64,000 nt of DNA from Enterocloster aldenensis (GTDB lineage Bacteria > Bacillota > Clostridia > Lachnospirales > Lachnospiraceae): NCBI RefSeq assembly GCF_003434055.1, contig NZ_QVEX01000011.1:107234-171233 (forward strand), read 5' to 3'. Under the pieces are notes generated by a model. The model ran no database searches and was not told where the DNA came from. It worked only from the letters and a program-made list of their open reading frames with translations. Positions 1 through 8,302 of the stretch are shown in pieces; the first letter of the stretch is position 1; every line of letters begins with the position of its first letter. The position numbers and the translations under genes were made by a program.

Positions 1-127
1 CGGTTTCCTTTGAAGCTGCCTCGGAAGATGCCTGGGCGGTTGTCTGGTCCTTAGAAGATGAACCGCATCCTGCTAACAGGGATGCGCTTACGGCTGCGGT
101 TAAAAGCATTGCGATTGTTTTTTTCAT
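1..127 (-). CDS. lipoprotein, probable ABC transporter substrate-binding protein (5' part only)
   Basis: Only the first 42 codons are inside the window; the gene runs off the left edge. The protein begins MKKTIAMLLTAAVSAS and continues to LLAGC, a classic lipoprotein signal peptide whose Cys is the lipidation site, then a Ser/Thr/Lys-rich linker. AGGAGG lies 8 bases before the ATG. The leader upstream is a T-box with a UGG (Trp) specifier, so the best guess is the binding protein of a tryptophan ABC importer of the TrpX type. The lipoprotein call is read directly; the substrate is inferred from the leader alone. Any other T-box-controlled solute-binding protein remains possible. Confidence 0.75.
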   Translation of the reverse strand, partial: MKKTIAMLLTAAVSASLLAGCGSSSKDQTTAQASSEAASKET

Positions 128-310
128 AATTGAATTCCTCCTGATTGACTGTTTTAATTCCATGATCTGTTTTCTATGGTTAGTAATGAATTGCGTTGGA
201 AAGGGACTGGTGCTGTCTGCGTTGCAGGCTGCGCGCCGCCTGCAGGTTCTGGCTGTCAATCTGACATGGGGCCGGTCCACGGCCATACATCTGGAAACAG
301 GTCCGTCAAA

Positions 311-589
311 GGAACAAAAAAACGTCCCAATTACGGTCATACCATAATTGAGACGAATAAAAATCCGCGGTGCCACTCAAATTGACTGAAAAGTCCACTT
401 TACACATACCAACATATGTGCCGCATGAATAACGGTTGCGGAATCCGTCGGTCCCTACGGAACTATCTTTCAGGACCGCCCTCAAAAGTCCATTCAGCTG
501 CCAGCCTTATACCGCAATCCCACCACCTGCGGCTCTCTGTGTTAATGCTTTGGAAGCTTACTCCTCTTTCTCTACGGTTTATTTTATTA
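311..589 (-). promoter_or_regulatory. T-box leader, tryptophan specifier
   Basis: On the minus strand this has the T-box layout: an AGAG-containing stem I, a specifier loop GAA-UGG-AC before TTGAG, the T-box core GAGTGGCACCGCGG at 378-365, then a terminator. The specifier codon UGG (492-490) is placed by comparison with the leucine T-box at 27164-27452 in this window, which has the same GAA-codon...TTGAG context. Uncharged tRNA-Trp should stabilise the antiterminator and switch on the lipoprotein gene. About 180 nt with no recognised element separate the terminator from the start codon. Confidence 0.88.
316..355 (-). terminator. T-box leader terminator
   Basis: Minus-strand hairpin CGTCTCAATTA / TAATTGGGACG followed by seven Ts. 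It directly follows the T-box core and would form when tRNA-Trp is charged. Confidence 0.85.
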
Positions 590-595
590 ACCCGT

Positions 596-624
596 ATCTT
601 AATACAATGGATTGGATTTGTCAA
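596..624 (-). promoter_or_regulatory. promoter of the Trp T-box transcript
   Basis: Minus strand: TTGACA at 624-619, 17-bp spacer, TAAGAT at 601-596. Transcription would start near 589, at the beginning of the T-box leader. Confidence 0.75.
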
Positions 625-657
625 TAGGGTTTTTAAATTTTGTGAAAATATCTTTAA

Positions 658-686
658 TTGATTGTCAAAATGTGATAGACTGTAAA
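658..686 (+). promoter_or_regulatory. possible promoter of the nicotinamidase operon
   Basis: TTGATT, 17 bp, TGTAAA. The match is modest, but it faces away from the T-box promoter about 35 bp distant, in the right place for a divergent pair. Confidence 0.4.
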
Positions 687-779
687 TGACAGGAAATGCA
701 ATATCCATAAGGATGTTGGGTTTCCCCAGAGGCATTGGCGCTGACAGGAGCCGGTGCCAATAACAAGGAGGATAGTTAC

Positions 780-1295
780 ATGAGCCGTTTACTTGTGGTA
801 GTAGATATGCAGAAGGATTTTGTGGACGGAGCCTTGGGGAGCAAGGAGGCCCAGGCCATTGTCCCTCATGTGATTGACAAGATTAAGGCTTACCAGGGAG
901 CGGGCCAGGAAGTTGTATTTACACTGGACACACATTTTGACGATTACATGGATACAATGGAAGGTAAGAAGCTTCCGGTCATCCATTGTGTCAAGGGAAC
1001 GCCTGGCTGGGAACTGGCCGAAGGGCTTAAGGGTTTTGAGGGAAAACGGTTTGAGAAGGTCACCTTTGGCAGCCGCGAACTGGCTGATTATGCGGCCCTT
1101 GGGCAGTATGAAAGTGTGGAATTAGTGGGGCTTTGTACGGATATCTGTGTGATTTCCAACGCCATGCTGATTAAGGCAGGGATACCGGACACACCCATCC
1201 AGGTAGATGCATCCTGCTGTGCAGGGGTAACGCCCCAAAGCCATGAGAATGCGTTAAATGCCATGAAGATGTGCCATATTGATATTATAGGATAA
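780..1295 (+). CDS. nicotinamidase / isochorismatase-family cysteine hydrolase
   Basis: 171-residue cytosolic hydrolase of the isochorismatase fold. The usual catalytic triad is visible as D9 (VVDMQKDF), K93 and C123 (GLCTDIC), with metal-ligand candidates D50 and H52 in LDTH. Family members of this size with a DxH metal site are generally nicotinamidases, which hydrolyse nicotinamide to nicotinate for NAD salvage. The start at 780 is chosen because AAGGAGGA sits 8 bases upstream; an in-frame ATG at 735 lacks such a site. It is first in an apparent three-gene unit with a cytidylate-kinase-like protein and a ZIP transporter. Another amidase substrate cannot be excluded. Confidence 0.85.
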   Translation: MSRLLVVVDMQKDFVDGALGSKEAQAIVPHVIDKIKAYQGAGQEVVFTLDTHFDDYMDTMEGKKLPVIHCVKGTPGWELAEGLKGFEGKRFEKVTFGSRELADYAALGQYESVELVGLCTDICVISNAMLIKAGIPDTPIQVDASCCAGVTPQSHENALNAMKMCHIDIIG

Positions 1296-1304
1296 GGGGG
1301 CAGC

Positions 1305-1943
1305 ATGATGAGCAATAAACATTTTGTAATAACCATTGAGCGCCAGTACGGCAGCGGAGGCCGGCTCACAGGCAAGCGCCTGGCAGAAGAACTGGGCATA
1401 CATTTTTACGATGAAGAGATACTTAAGATGACGTCGGAGACCAGCGCCATCGGGGAGCAGTATTTCCGTCTGGCAGACGAGAAGGCAGGCAATAACCTGC
1501 TGTACCGCATTGTGACCGGCATGAAGCCGGAGCTGACAGAGCCGGAGAGGGATGGGCATCATATCACGTCCCCGGAGAACCTGTTCCGTTTCCAGTCCTC
1601 CGTCATCCGCGGTCTGGCTGCATCTGAGCCATGCATCATTGTTGGGCGGTGCGGAAACTATGTGCTGCAGGATCAGATGGATAACCTGATACGTATCTTT
1701 GTGTACGCGGACACGGTTACCAGGATCCGCAGGGTCATGGATGTGGATAAGGTGGATGAGGCAGAGGCCCTGCGCCGCATGAAACGGATTGACAAAGAGC
1801 GGACAGAGTACCACCGTTACTTTACAGGCAGGGAGTGGATGGATATGGAGAATTATGACCTGCCCATCAACGCCAGCCGTATTGACTATGACCAGATGAT
1901 CCAGCTGATTAAGGATTATCTGAAGCTGCGCGGCTTCCTTTAA
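1305..1943 (+). CDS. cytidylate kinase-like family protein
   Basis: 212 residues starting MMSNKHFVITIERQYGSGG. The GSGG loop with a following Arg/Lys-rich helix, and the C-terminal part (RRVMDVDKVDEAEALRRM), match the cytidylate-kinase-like family common in Clostridia. These proteins have a P-loop-type nucleotide-binding N-terminus, but the substrate is generally unknown and they are distinct from the essential Cmk. The gene starts 9 bases after the nicotinamidase stop and is probably co-transcribed. The start may be either of two adjacent ATGs (1305 or 1308). A link to nicotinate nucleotides is suggested only by the neighbour. Confidence 0.75.
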   Translation: MMSNKHFVITIERQYGSGGRLTGKRLAEELGIHFYDEEILKMTSETSAIGEQYFRLADEKAGNNLLYRIVTGMKPELTEPERDGHHITSPENLFRFQSSVIRGLAASEPCIIVGRCGNYVLQDQMDNLIRIFVYADTVTRIRRVMDVDKVDEAEALRRMKRIDKERTEYHRYFTGREWMDMENYDLPINASRIDYDQMIQLIKDYLKLRGFL

Positions 1944-1977
1944 GGACAGCCGCATGGACAAACAATAGGACAGAGGT

Positions 1978-2757
1978 ATGAACATGAATATTTTTGCAGG
2001 AATCATGATTCCTTTCATAGGCACCACCGCGGGAGCGGCCTGTGTCTTTTTCCTGAAGAATGCCTTAAGGCCCAGGGTTCAGAAAGCGTTCCTGGGCTTT
2101 GCATCCGGGGTCATGGTGGCTGCGTCCGTGTGGTCCCTTCTGATTCCGTCCATGAACATGAGCCAGGACATGGGGAAGCTGGCATTTGTACCTGCATCCA
2201 TAGGCTTCCTATTAGGAATTGGCTTTTTGCTGGTACTGGATGCGGTGATTCCCCATCTCCATATGGATACAGATGAACCGGAAGGCCCCAGGGGCAGCTG
2301 GAAGAAAAGCACCATGCTGGTGCTGGCAGTGACCCTTCACAATATCCCGGAAGGAATGGCGGTAGGGGTGGCCTTTGCAGGGCTTATGTCCCAGAACAGC
2401 ACCATCACCATGGCAGGAGCCCTGGCATTGTCAGTGGGTATTGCCATACAGAATTTTCCCGAGGGCGCCATCATATCCCTGCCCCTTAAGGAGGCAGTGG
2501 GAAAGCCAAAGGCTTTTGCATACGGCATGCTGTCCGGCATAGTGGAGCCGGTGGGCGCGTTCCTCATGCTGATGCTTTCAGAGGTACTGGGGCCTGCGCT
2601 TCCGTATTTCCTTTCCTTTGCCGCAGGAGCCATGATTTATGTGGTGGTGGAGGAACTGATACCGGAGTCTGCCCAGGGGGACCATTCCAATGTGGCGACC
2701 ATTGGATTTGCCGTCGGTTTTGTGGTCATGATGATTTTAGACGTGGCCTTGGGATAG
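1978..2757 (+). CDS. ZIP family metal transporter
   Basis: 259-residue membrane protein with about eight hydrophobic segments. The signature metal-site helices are present: HNIPEGMAVG near residue 120 and QNFPEGAIIS near residue 160, both with the H/N-x-x-P-E-G pattern of ZIP (ZupT-like) permeases. These move zinc or other divalent cations into the cytoplasm. A second ATG six bases downstream could be the true start. The gene closes the unit begun by the nicotinamidase and is followed by a strong terminator shared with the convergent aroA. Nicotinamidases are metal enzymes, so co-expression with a metal importer is plausible but unproven. Confidence 0.9.
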   Translation: MNMNIFAGIMIPFIGTTAGAACVFFLKNALRPRVQKAFLGFASGVMVAASVWSLLIPSMNMSQDMGKLAFVPASIGFLLGIGFLLVLDAVIPHLHMDTDEPEGPRGSWKKSTMLVLAVTLHNIPEGMAVGVAFAGLMSQNSTITMAGALALSVGIAIQNFPEGAIISLPLKEAVGKPKAFAYGMLSGIVEPVGAFLMLMLSEVLGPALPYFLSFAAGAMIYVVVEELIPESAQGDHSNVATIGFAVGFVVMMILDVALG

Positions 2758-2777
2758 AAGTTAAGTTCAGGTAAATG

Positions 2778-2840
2778 AAAAGCTGCAGCCCGTTTTACAT
2801 GCTCCCTGTGAGGGGGCGTGGAGGGCCGCAGCTTTTTGGT
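2778..2840. terminator. bidirectional terminator between ZIP gene and aroA
   Basis: AAAAGCTGCAGCCC pairs with GGGCCGCAGCTTTT, with a T-run on one side and an A-run on the other. It serves both convergent operons. Confidence 0.85.
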
Positions 2841-2857
2841 TTGGCTTTTTTATGTGA

Positions 2858-4135
2858 TTATTTCATCAATTGTTCCAGGTCATGGTAAAACCCAGGATAG
2901 GAAATATCCACGCATTCAGCGTCTTTTATGTCAGTCACACCGTCTGCGCACAGAGCGGTGACGGCAAAGGTCATGGCAATGCGGTGATCCTTTTTACTGT
3001 CAATGGAGGCGCCGCGAAGGGGCCTTTTGCCGTGAATGACCATGCCGTCCTCTGTTTCATCCACATGGGCGCCCATGGCCTTAAGGTTTTCAACCATCAC
3101 GGCAATCCGGTTGGATTCCTTGACCTTTAATTCGGCGGCATCCCGTATGACGGTTTTGCCCTCAGCCATGCAGGCCATGGCGGCAATCATGGGAAGTTCG
3201 TCAATAAGGGTGGGGATGACGGCGCCTTTAATCTGCGTTCCATGAAGGCTGCTGCTGCGGACCAGGATGTCCGCAGTGGGCTCGCCCGCGCCTGAGGAGA
3301 CATTTAACAGTTCAAGGTCGGCGCCCATATCCCTGCATACGCGGATGATCCCATCCCGGGTGGGATTGATGCCCACGTTCCTGATCAGCAGTTCGGAGCC
3401 GGGAACCATGAGCCCTGCTGCAATGAAATAGGCGGCAGAGGAAATGTCCCCGGGAACCATGACCTGGGCGCCGTGGAGTTCCCTGGCAGGCTGGATGGTA
3501 CACGTGGTCCCGGAAGCCGTAACCTCTGCGCCAAACAGATCCAGCATGATTTCTGAATGGTTCCTGGAAACATAGGGTTCTGTCACGCTGGTGGGGGAAC
3601 CCGCATATAATCCGGCCAGGAGGATGGCTGATTTTACCTGGGCGGATGCAACCTTTGAGGTATAATGGATGCCCTTAAGGGGACGACCTTTGATGAGCAG
3701 GGGCGCGCATCCGTTTCCGTTCAGGCTTGTGATATCCGCCCCCATAAGGGAGAGCGGTTCCATAATACGCTTCATGGGACGTTTACGGATGGATTCGTCA
3801 CCGGTCAGTGTCACATCAAATTCCTGGGCACAGAGAATCCCGGATATAAGGCGTGTGGTGGTGCCGCTATTGCCGCAGTCCAGCACGTCCTGAGGCTTTT
3901 TAAGGCCGTAAAGGCCATTGCCCCTGACCAGGACATGGTCACGGTCCTGCTCAATGTCAATGCCCATTTTCTGAAAGCAGGCAATGGTAGAGAGGCAGTC
4001 CGCACCCTGGAGGAAATTGTGGATTTCCGTGGTGCCTTTTGCAATGGAGCCAAACATGACGGCCCGGTGGGAGATGGATTTATCCCCGGGAACCGTAATC
4101 TCTCCGTGAAGCCCATGTGATTTTCTGAATTCCAT
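2858..4135 (-). CDS. aroA: 3-phosphoshikimate 1-carboxyvinyltransferase (EPSP synthase)
   Basis: 425 residues, the usual family length. It joins shikimate-3-phosphate and phosphoenolpyruvate to form EPSP in the shikimate pathway. Visible motifs are GDKSISHRAVMFGSIA near residue 18, the GNSGTTTRL loop with LTGDESIRKRPMKR around residues 90-125, and the C-terminal KESNRI and DHRIAM segments that bind PEP. It is the last gene of the minus-strand aroF-tyrA-aroA operon, 25 bp after tyrA. Nothing is missing or truncated. Confidence 0.97.
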   Translation of the reverse strand: MEFRKSHGLHGEITVPGDKSISHRAVMFGSIAKGTTEIHNFLQGADCLSTIACFQKMGIDIEQDRDHVLVRGNGLYGLKKPQDVLDCGNSGTTTRLISGILCAQEFDVTLTGDESIRKRPMKRIMEPLSLMGADITSLNGNGCAPLLIKGRPLKGIHYTSKVASAQVKSAILLAGLYAGSPTSVTEPYVSRNHSEIMLDLFGAEVTASGTTCTIQPARELHGAQVMVPGDISSAAYFIAAGLMVPGSELLIRNVGINPTRDGIIRVCRDMGADLELLNVSSGAGEPTADILVRSSSLHGTQIKGAVIPTLIDELPMIAAMACMAEGKTVIRDAAELKVKESNRIAVMVENLKAMGAHVDETEDGMVIHGKRPLRGASIDSKKDHRIAMTFAVTALCADGVTDIKDAECVDISYPGFYHDLEQLMK

Positions 4136-4160
4136 AATGTTTATCCTGTCCTTTCAATGA

Positions 4161-5294
4161 TTACATGCGGAACATTTCGTATTTGTACTTGTCCAGGCGG
4201 TTCCAGGCAGCTTCCATGGAGGATTCGTCATAAAACGCAATCTTAAGGGCGCCTTCCCCTCGTTCCCGGTTATTGTTGATGCCGATATTTTTAATACTGA
4301 TGCCTTTGGCCGCCAGGATGACCGAGATGGTGGAAATGGCGCCGATTTCATCGGCAACATCCACGGTAAATTCATAGGAGGGCTCCACGGATCCCTTGGC
4401 CCTGTCCGTAATGGAATTGCGGTAGTCCCTGGACGTCTCAAACAGCTGGTAGATGGAGTCCCCGCAGTGTCCCCTGACCTGGTCCAGTATCTGGTTTAAT
4501 GAGGCAATATATTTTTCCAGTATATCTGCAATCGGCCCCACATTGGTCATGCAGATCTGCTCCCACATCTCAGGGGAAGAGGAGGCAATCCTGGTAATAT
4601 CCTTGAAACCGCCGGCAGCCACCTGCTTCATGGTGCCCTGGGCCGTATCATTGTCCTTTACCAGATTCACAAGGCTGGATGCAACAAGGTGCGGCAGATG
4701 GCTGATGGCGGCCACCACCTTGTCATGTTCCCGGTAGTTAAGCACAAGGGGGATTGCCCCAATGGTCTGGGCCACTGCGATGATACGCCTGGCATTGGCG
4801 CCGGCTTTCAGGCCGGGGGAGGGGGCGATGCCTTCGGGAGGCGTCACGATATAATAGGCATTCTCCAGAAGATGGTCCGTGGAGTTTTCATAGCCGGTTT
4901 TTTCCGAACCCGCCATGGGATGGCCGCCCACGAAACAATCCTCAAGTCCCTGGCGGATGATTTCTTCATGAATGCCGCACTTGGTGCTCCCAACGTCTGT
5001 TATCAGTGCTCCGGGCTTTAGATAGGGACGGATGGAAGAGAGGTAATTGGCATTATATTCCACGGGCGTACAGAGGAAAATCAGGTCGCATTCCCTTAAA
5101 TTCCCGTCAATCCCATCCAATATCACATCCACCACGCCGTCTTTTTCAGCCTGTTCCAGCCTGGATCTGGAACGCATGTATGCCATGATCTTGATGTCCG
5201 GCCTGGCGCGCTTGATGCCCCTGGCAATGGAGCCGCCTATGAGACCCAGTCCGATGAAGCCCAGGGTGGAGTCTGTCATCCTTATTTTTTCCAT
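4161..5294 (-). CDS. tyrA: prephenate dehydrogenase with C-terminal ACT domain
   Basis: 377 residues. The N-terminal Rossmann motif GLGLIGGSIARG (residues about 14-25) binds NAD(P). The catalytic region includes GGHPMAGSEKTG and ISHLPHLVASSL. Residues about 300-377 form an ACT domain (VDVADEIGAISTISVILA) of the type that senses tyrosine. It oxidatively decarboxylates prephenate to 4-hydroxyphenylpyruvate. The start at 5294 is set by an AGGAGG 7 bases upstream; the longer frame from 5351 has no ribosome site and would run into the intercistronic hairpin. Confidence 0.95.
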   Translation of the reverse strand: MEKIRMTDSTLGFIGLGLIGGSIARGIKRARPDIKIMAYMRSRSRLEQAEKDGVVDVILDGIDGNLRECDLIFLCTPVEYNANYLSSIRPYLKPGALITDVGSTKCGIHEEIIRQGLEDCFVGGHPMAGSEKTGYENSTDHLLENAYYIVTPPEGIAPSPGLKAGANARRIIAVAQTIGAIPLVLNYREHDKVVAAISHLPHLVASSLVNLVKDNDTAQGTMKQVAAGGFKDITRIASSSPEMWEQICMTNVGPIADILEKYIASLNQILDQVRGHCGDSIYQLFETSRDYRNSITDRAKGSVEPSYEFTVDVADEIGAISTISVILAAKGISIKNIGINNNRERGEGALKIAFYDESSMEAAWNRLDKYKYEMFRM

Positions 5295-5310
5295 GGTAAA
5301 TCCTCCTGTA

Positions 5311-5341
5311 AAGAAAGGCACTCTCTGATTGAGGGAGTGCC
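5311..5341 (-). terminator. intercistronic terminator-like hairpin between aroF and tyrA
   Basis: Minus strand: GGCACTC, 11-nt loop, GAGTGCC, then TTTCTTT, ending just before the tyrA ribosome-binding site. It could reduce read-through so that aroF is made in excess over tyrA-aroA. Confidence 0.5.
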
Positions 5342-5369
5342 GGAAAAACATCCATACATGTCCTGGCTG

Positions 5370-6392
5370 CTATCTTGCTTCAAATGTACGGCCGGCCAGG
5401 TCGGCGTATGGCTTTAAGTCCTGCATCAGCTGTTCAAATGCAGGGAAGGTCAGGGACTGCGGCCCGTCGGACAGCGCTTTTGCAGGGCAAGGATGGACTT
5501 CAATCATCAGTCCGTCAGCGCCTGCCGCAATGGCTGCCTTGGCCAGGGGTTCCACGTATGCCCTTACACCTGTGGCGTGGCTTGGGTCCACGATGATGGG
5601 AAGATGGCTCTTCTGGCGTATTACGGGAACCGCGCTGATATCCAGGGTATTCCTGGTGGATGTCTCATAGGTGCGGATGCCGCGCTCACACAGCACGATA
5701 TTGGGATTTCCCTCTGAGATGATATATTCGGCAGCATTGAGCCACTCGTCAATGGTGGCGCACAGGCCCCGTTTCAGCAATACCGGAAGTCCGGATTTGC
5801 CGGCTTCTTTTAAGAGCTCAAAGTTCTGCATGTTCCTTGCGCCAATCTGCAGCATATCCACATACCCGGATGCAGCTTCGATGGCATGGAGGCTGGTCAC
5901 TTCACAGATTACGTTGAGGCCGGTGGCCTCCCTTGCTTCCTTCATATACTTAAGCCCTTCTTCCTCCAGGCCCTGGAAGGAGTAGGGGGAGGTTCGGGGC
6001 TTGTAGGCGCCTCCGCGGATGAATGTGGCGCCGGCCTTCTTGACCGCAAAGGCGGTTTCCAAAAGCTGGTCCTTGGATTCAATGGCACAGGGGCCGGCCA
6101 TGACGGTCATGGTTCCGGGGCCGATATGGGTGTTGCCCACAGGGATGACGGAATCCTCAGGGTGGAATTTCTTATTGACCAGTTTATAGGACTCAGTCAC
6201 GGCCACAACCTTGTCAACGCCTTCGCTGATCTCGATGTTGCTGCCCAAAAGCCTGGTCTTATCGCCCACCACGCCCACAATCGTCACCTGGGAGCCTTTG
6301 GAGAGATGGACCTGCAGGCCCTTGGATTCAATGATATGTGTTACTTTCTGCACTGCTTCATCCGAAGCATTTGGTTTCATTATGATAATCAT
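5370..6392 (-). CDS. aroF: 3-deoxy-7-phosphoheptulonate (DAHP) synthase
   Basis: 340 residues. A short N-terminal ferredoxin-like regulatory segment (about residues 1-70, MIIIMKPNASDEAVQKV) precedes the TIM-barrel catalytic domain with VMAGPCAIES near residue 95 and RGGAYKPRTSPYSFQG near residue 125. This is the Bacillus/Thermotoga-type class I enzyme. It condenses erythrose-4-phosphate with PEP, the entry step to aromatic amino acids. It heads the aroF-tyrA-aroA operon and has a 190-nt structured leader. The N-terminal extension in related enzymes confers feedback inhibition by Tyr or Phe. Confidence 0.96.
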   Translation of the reverse strand: MIIIMKPNASDEAVQKVTHIIESKGLQVHLSKGSQVTIVGVVGDKTRLLGSNIEISEGVDKVVAVTESYKLVNKKFHPEDSVIPVGNTHIGPGTMTVMAGPCAIESKDQLLETAFAVKKAGATFIRGGAYKPRTSPYSFQGLEEEGLKYMKEAREATGLNVICEVTSLHAIEAASGYVDMLQIGARNMQNFELLKEAGKSGLPVLLKRGLCATIDEWLNAAEYIISEGNPNIVLCERGIRTYETSTRNTLDISAVPVIRQKSHLPIIVDPSHATGVRAYVEPLAKAAIAAGADGLMIEVHPCPAKALSDGPQSLTFPAFEQLMQDLKPYADLAGRTFEAR

Positions 6393-6582
6393 GTCGTGTA
6401 CTCCTTATTCTGTCCTGCGTGTATTGTGCGGCTTACCTATGTACTGCAGCTGCAAAAAGCACGTTTCAGTCACGCTAGTAGTGTTTGGAAATTCATTCCC
6501 GCCATCTGCCCTAAGGAATCCACCATAGGTACCCCTTAGGGCAAAGCGGGACGCACAGCTAACGGAAAGCAATTTCCAACCA
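6393..6582 (-). promoter_or_regulatory. structured 5' leader of the aroF operon, no known class recognised
   Basis: The predicted transcript has three nested complementary segments: an outer 9-bp pairing (6579-6571 with 6493-6485, TTGGAAATT/AATTTCCAA), a middle 5-bp CCCGC/GCGGG (6550-6546 with 6502-6498) and an inner 9-bp CCTAAGG-type stem (6542-6534 with 6516-6508) around a 17-nt loop. No T-box core (GGTGGNACCGCG) and no U-run terminator are present. It resembles a cis-acting RNA acting on translation or a protein-binding leader. Confidence 0.5.
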
Positions 6583-6588
6583 CACCCT

Positions 6589-6617
6589 AGTGTACGCCAT
6601 CTGTTGGTAAATGTCAA
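6589..6617 (-). promoter_or_regulatory. aroF promoter
   Basis: Minus strand: TTGACA at 6617-6612, 17-bp spacer, TACACT at 6594-6589. The start point would be near 6582. Confidence 0.8.
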
Positions 6618-6626
6618 TACTTTATC

Positions 6627-6643
6627 GCGTTAAACTTTAACGC
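6627..6643. promoter_or_regulatory. operator-like palindrome upstream of aroF
   Basis: Perfect 8-bp inverted repeat GCGTTAAA-C-TTTAACGC ending 10 bp upstream of the aroF -35 box. The size and symmetry fit a dimeric regulator site. The cognate regulator is not in the window. Confidence 0.5.
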
Positions 6644-6702
6644 TTTTATGTACATTAGTAAATTTGCGTATCGGAAGGAAGATGCATGGGGGGACAGGCT
6701 CA

Positions 6703-6731
6703 TTGACTTGGTACATCAACGGTGCTATAGT
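6703..6731 (+). promoter_or_regulatory. promoter of the sodium:alanine symporter gene
   Basis: TTGACT, 17 bp, TATAGT. The transcript would carry a 150-nt leader with a 9-bp hairpin TGCCGCACA/TGTGCGGCA (about 6786-6821). No riboswitch class is recognised in that leader. Confidence 0.75.
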
Positions 6732-6891
6732 GGACTTAAAGAGAAGCGTGGATATCAGGGGGTGGTTTGCAGATGATTGTATGAACTGCCGCACAAAGAA
6801 GCATCAGGGGGAATGTGCGGCAAGACAGTTTCTGTAGGGGCGGCCGGCAGCAGGATACTGACCGCAGTCAATACAAAGTGGAGGTATTGGT

Positions 6892-8241
6892 ATGTTTGAT
6901 GCGCTGGTAAACATCACTGAATTTTTATGGGGAACCCCGCTGATGATTCTGATGGTGGGCGTGGGATTGTATCTGTCCGCGCGCACCGGCTTTTTCCAGA
7001 TTACCGGTTTTGGTACGGTTTGTAAGAAGACGCTGGGGGAGGTTTTTAAGAAGGATAATGAGAGTGAAAAGGGAGAGGGGCAGCTGAAACCGTATCAGGC
7101 CCTGTCTACGGTGCTTGCAGGAACCATCGGAAGCGGCAACATTGCAGGCGTGGCAGCGGCCATTGCCATTGGCGGCCCAGGAGCCGTGTTCTGGATGTGG
7201 GTGATAGCCCTGGTGGGCATGATGACCAAGATGGCAGAAGTGACCCTTTCCGTGGCTTACCGGAAAAAGGGGGAGAACGGGGAATATTACGGCGGCCCCA
7301 TGCACTATATTAAAGAAGGGCTGGGCGGGGGCGCAGGACGGTTTTTCGGCGGCTTTTATGCGGTGGCTCTTTTTATACTGGTGGTTACGGATGCCTGCTT
7401 TGTGCAGACCAACACGCTGGCTACATCTGCCCAGGACACATTTGGCATCCCGCTGGCTGTCAGCGGCATCATCCTGGTTGCCCTGAGCATTTTCATCATA
7501 GTACGCGGCGGCGTGGAAAAAATCGGCGACTTCTGCGGCAAGGTGGTTCCTCCCATGTGCATCATATATATCATAGGCGCGCTGGTAGTAATCATTGTCA
7601 ATATCGGAAGGGTACCGGAAGCTTTTGGCATGATTTTCAAGTATGCGTTCGCGCCCATGCCTGCAGCCGGCGGGTTTGCGGGATCCACCATAACCCTTGC
7701 CATGGGACGCGGCGCGTCCAGGGGTATTTTCTCCAATGAGGCTGGTGAAGGCACTGCTGCAACGGTCCATGCAACGGCCCAGACAGACCATCCGGCCCAT
7801 CAGGGAATGTATGGAATCATGGAAGTATTCATTGACACAATCATCATCTGTACCCTGACCGCCCTGGCCATCCTTTCCAGCGGCGTCTGGAACAACGGCG
7901 ACACAGGAGCAGTCCTTACCCTGGCTGCATTCAGGACGGTCTGGGGCAGATGGGGCACCTATATCCTGTGCATTGCAATTGTGCTTTTCACCTATTCCAG
8001 TTACCTGGGGTTCTTTGTAGAGTACAGGACCAGTGTGGAATATCTGTTTGGGGAGAAAAACGTGAAGCTCCTTCAGTGGTTCTTTTTCCTGCCGCCAATC
8101 CTTGCGGTGACCATGCCCATCGAGGCCATCTGGTCACTGGCTGACATGGCAGTTGGGTTTATCGTGATTCCGAACATGATTGCAATACTCCTGCTGAGTA
8201 AGACTTTTGTAAAACTGTTCAGGGAGTATACGGGAAAATAA
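6892..8241 (+). CDS. sodium:alanine symporter family protein (AGCS)
   Basis: 449 residues with about ten membrane segments. AGCS hallmarks are visible: GTIGSGNIAGVAAAIAIGGPGAVFWMW near residues 80-105, GGPMHYI near residue 130, and GRGASRGIFSNEAGEGTAA near residue 275. These proteins import alanine or glycine with sodium. GGAGG sits 8 bases upstream of the ATG. It is transcribed alone between its own promoter and the terminator near 8303. Alanine versus glycine preference cannot be read from sequence. Confidence 0.93.
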   Translation: MFDALVNITEFLWGTPLMILMVGVGLYLSARTGFFQITGFGTVCKKTLGEVFKKDNESEKGEGQLKPYQALSTVLAGTIGSGNIAGVAAAIAIGGPGAVFWMWVIALVGMMTKMAEVTLSVAYRKKGENGEYYGGPMHYIKEGLGGGAGRFFGGFYAVALFILVVTDACFVQTNTLATSAQDTFGIPLAVSGIILVALSIFIIVRGGVEKIGDFCGKVVPPMCIIYIIGALVVIIVNIGRVPEAFGMIFKYAFAPMPAAGGFAGSTITLAMGRGASRGIFSNEAGEGTAATVHATAQTDHPAHQGMYGIMEVFIDTIIICTLTALAILSSGVWNNGDTGAVLTLAAFRTVWGRWGTYILCIAIVLFTYSSYLGFFVEYRTSVEYLFGEKNVKLLQWFFFLPPILAVTMPIEAIWSLADMAVGFIVIPNMIAILLLSKTFVKLFREYTGK

Positions 8242-8302
8242 ATACCCATTGGACAGATGATAAAATATAAGCCGCAGGCCGGAACATGGAGAAGAGGACA
8301 TG

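Noticed and set aside
463..735. Minus-strand frame of 90 codons over the Trp T-box region
   Set aside because: It spans promoter and aptamer sequence; the RNA element explains the conservation better.
1254..2027. Long minus-strand frame (257 codons) opposite the cytidylate-kinase-like gene
   Set aside because: Composition and sequence are antisense shadow of a well-supported gene; no ribosome site.
6393..6582. T-box in the aroF leader
   Set aside because: No GGTGGNACCGCG core, no specifier context and no terminator.
6735..6885. Glycine riboswitch upstream of the alanine/sodium symporter
   Set aside because: Only a simple 9-bp hairpin is visible; conserved glycine-riboswitch sequence elements are absent.
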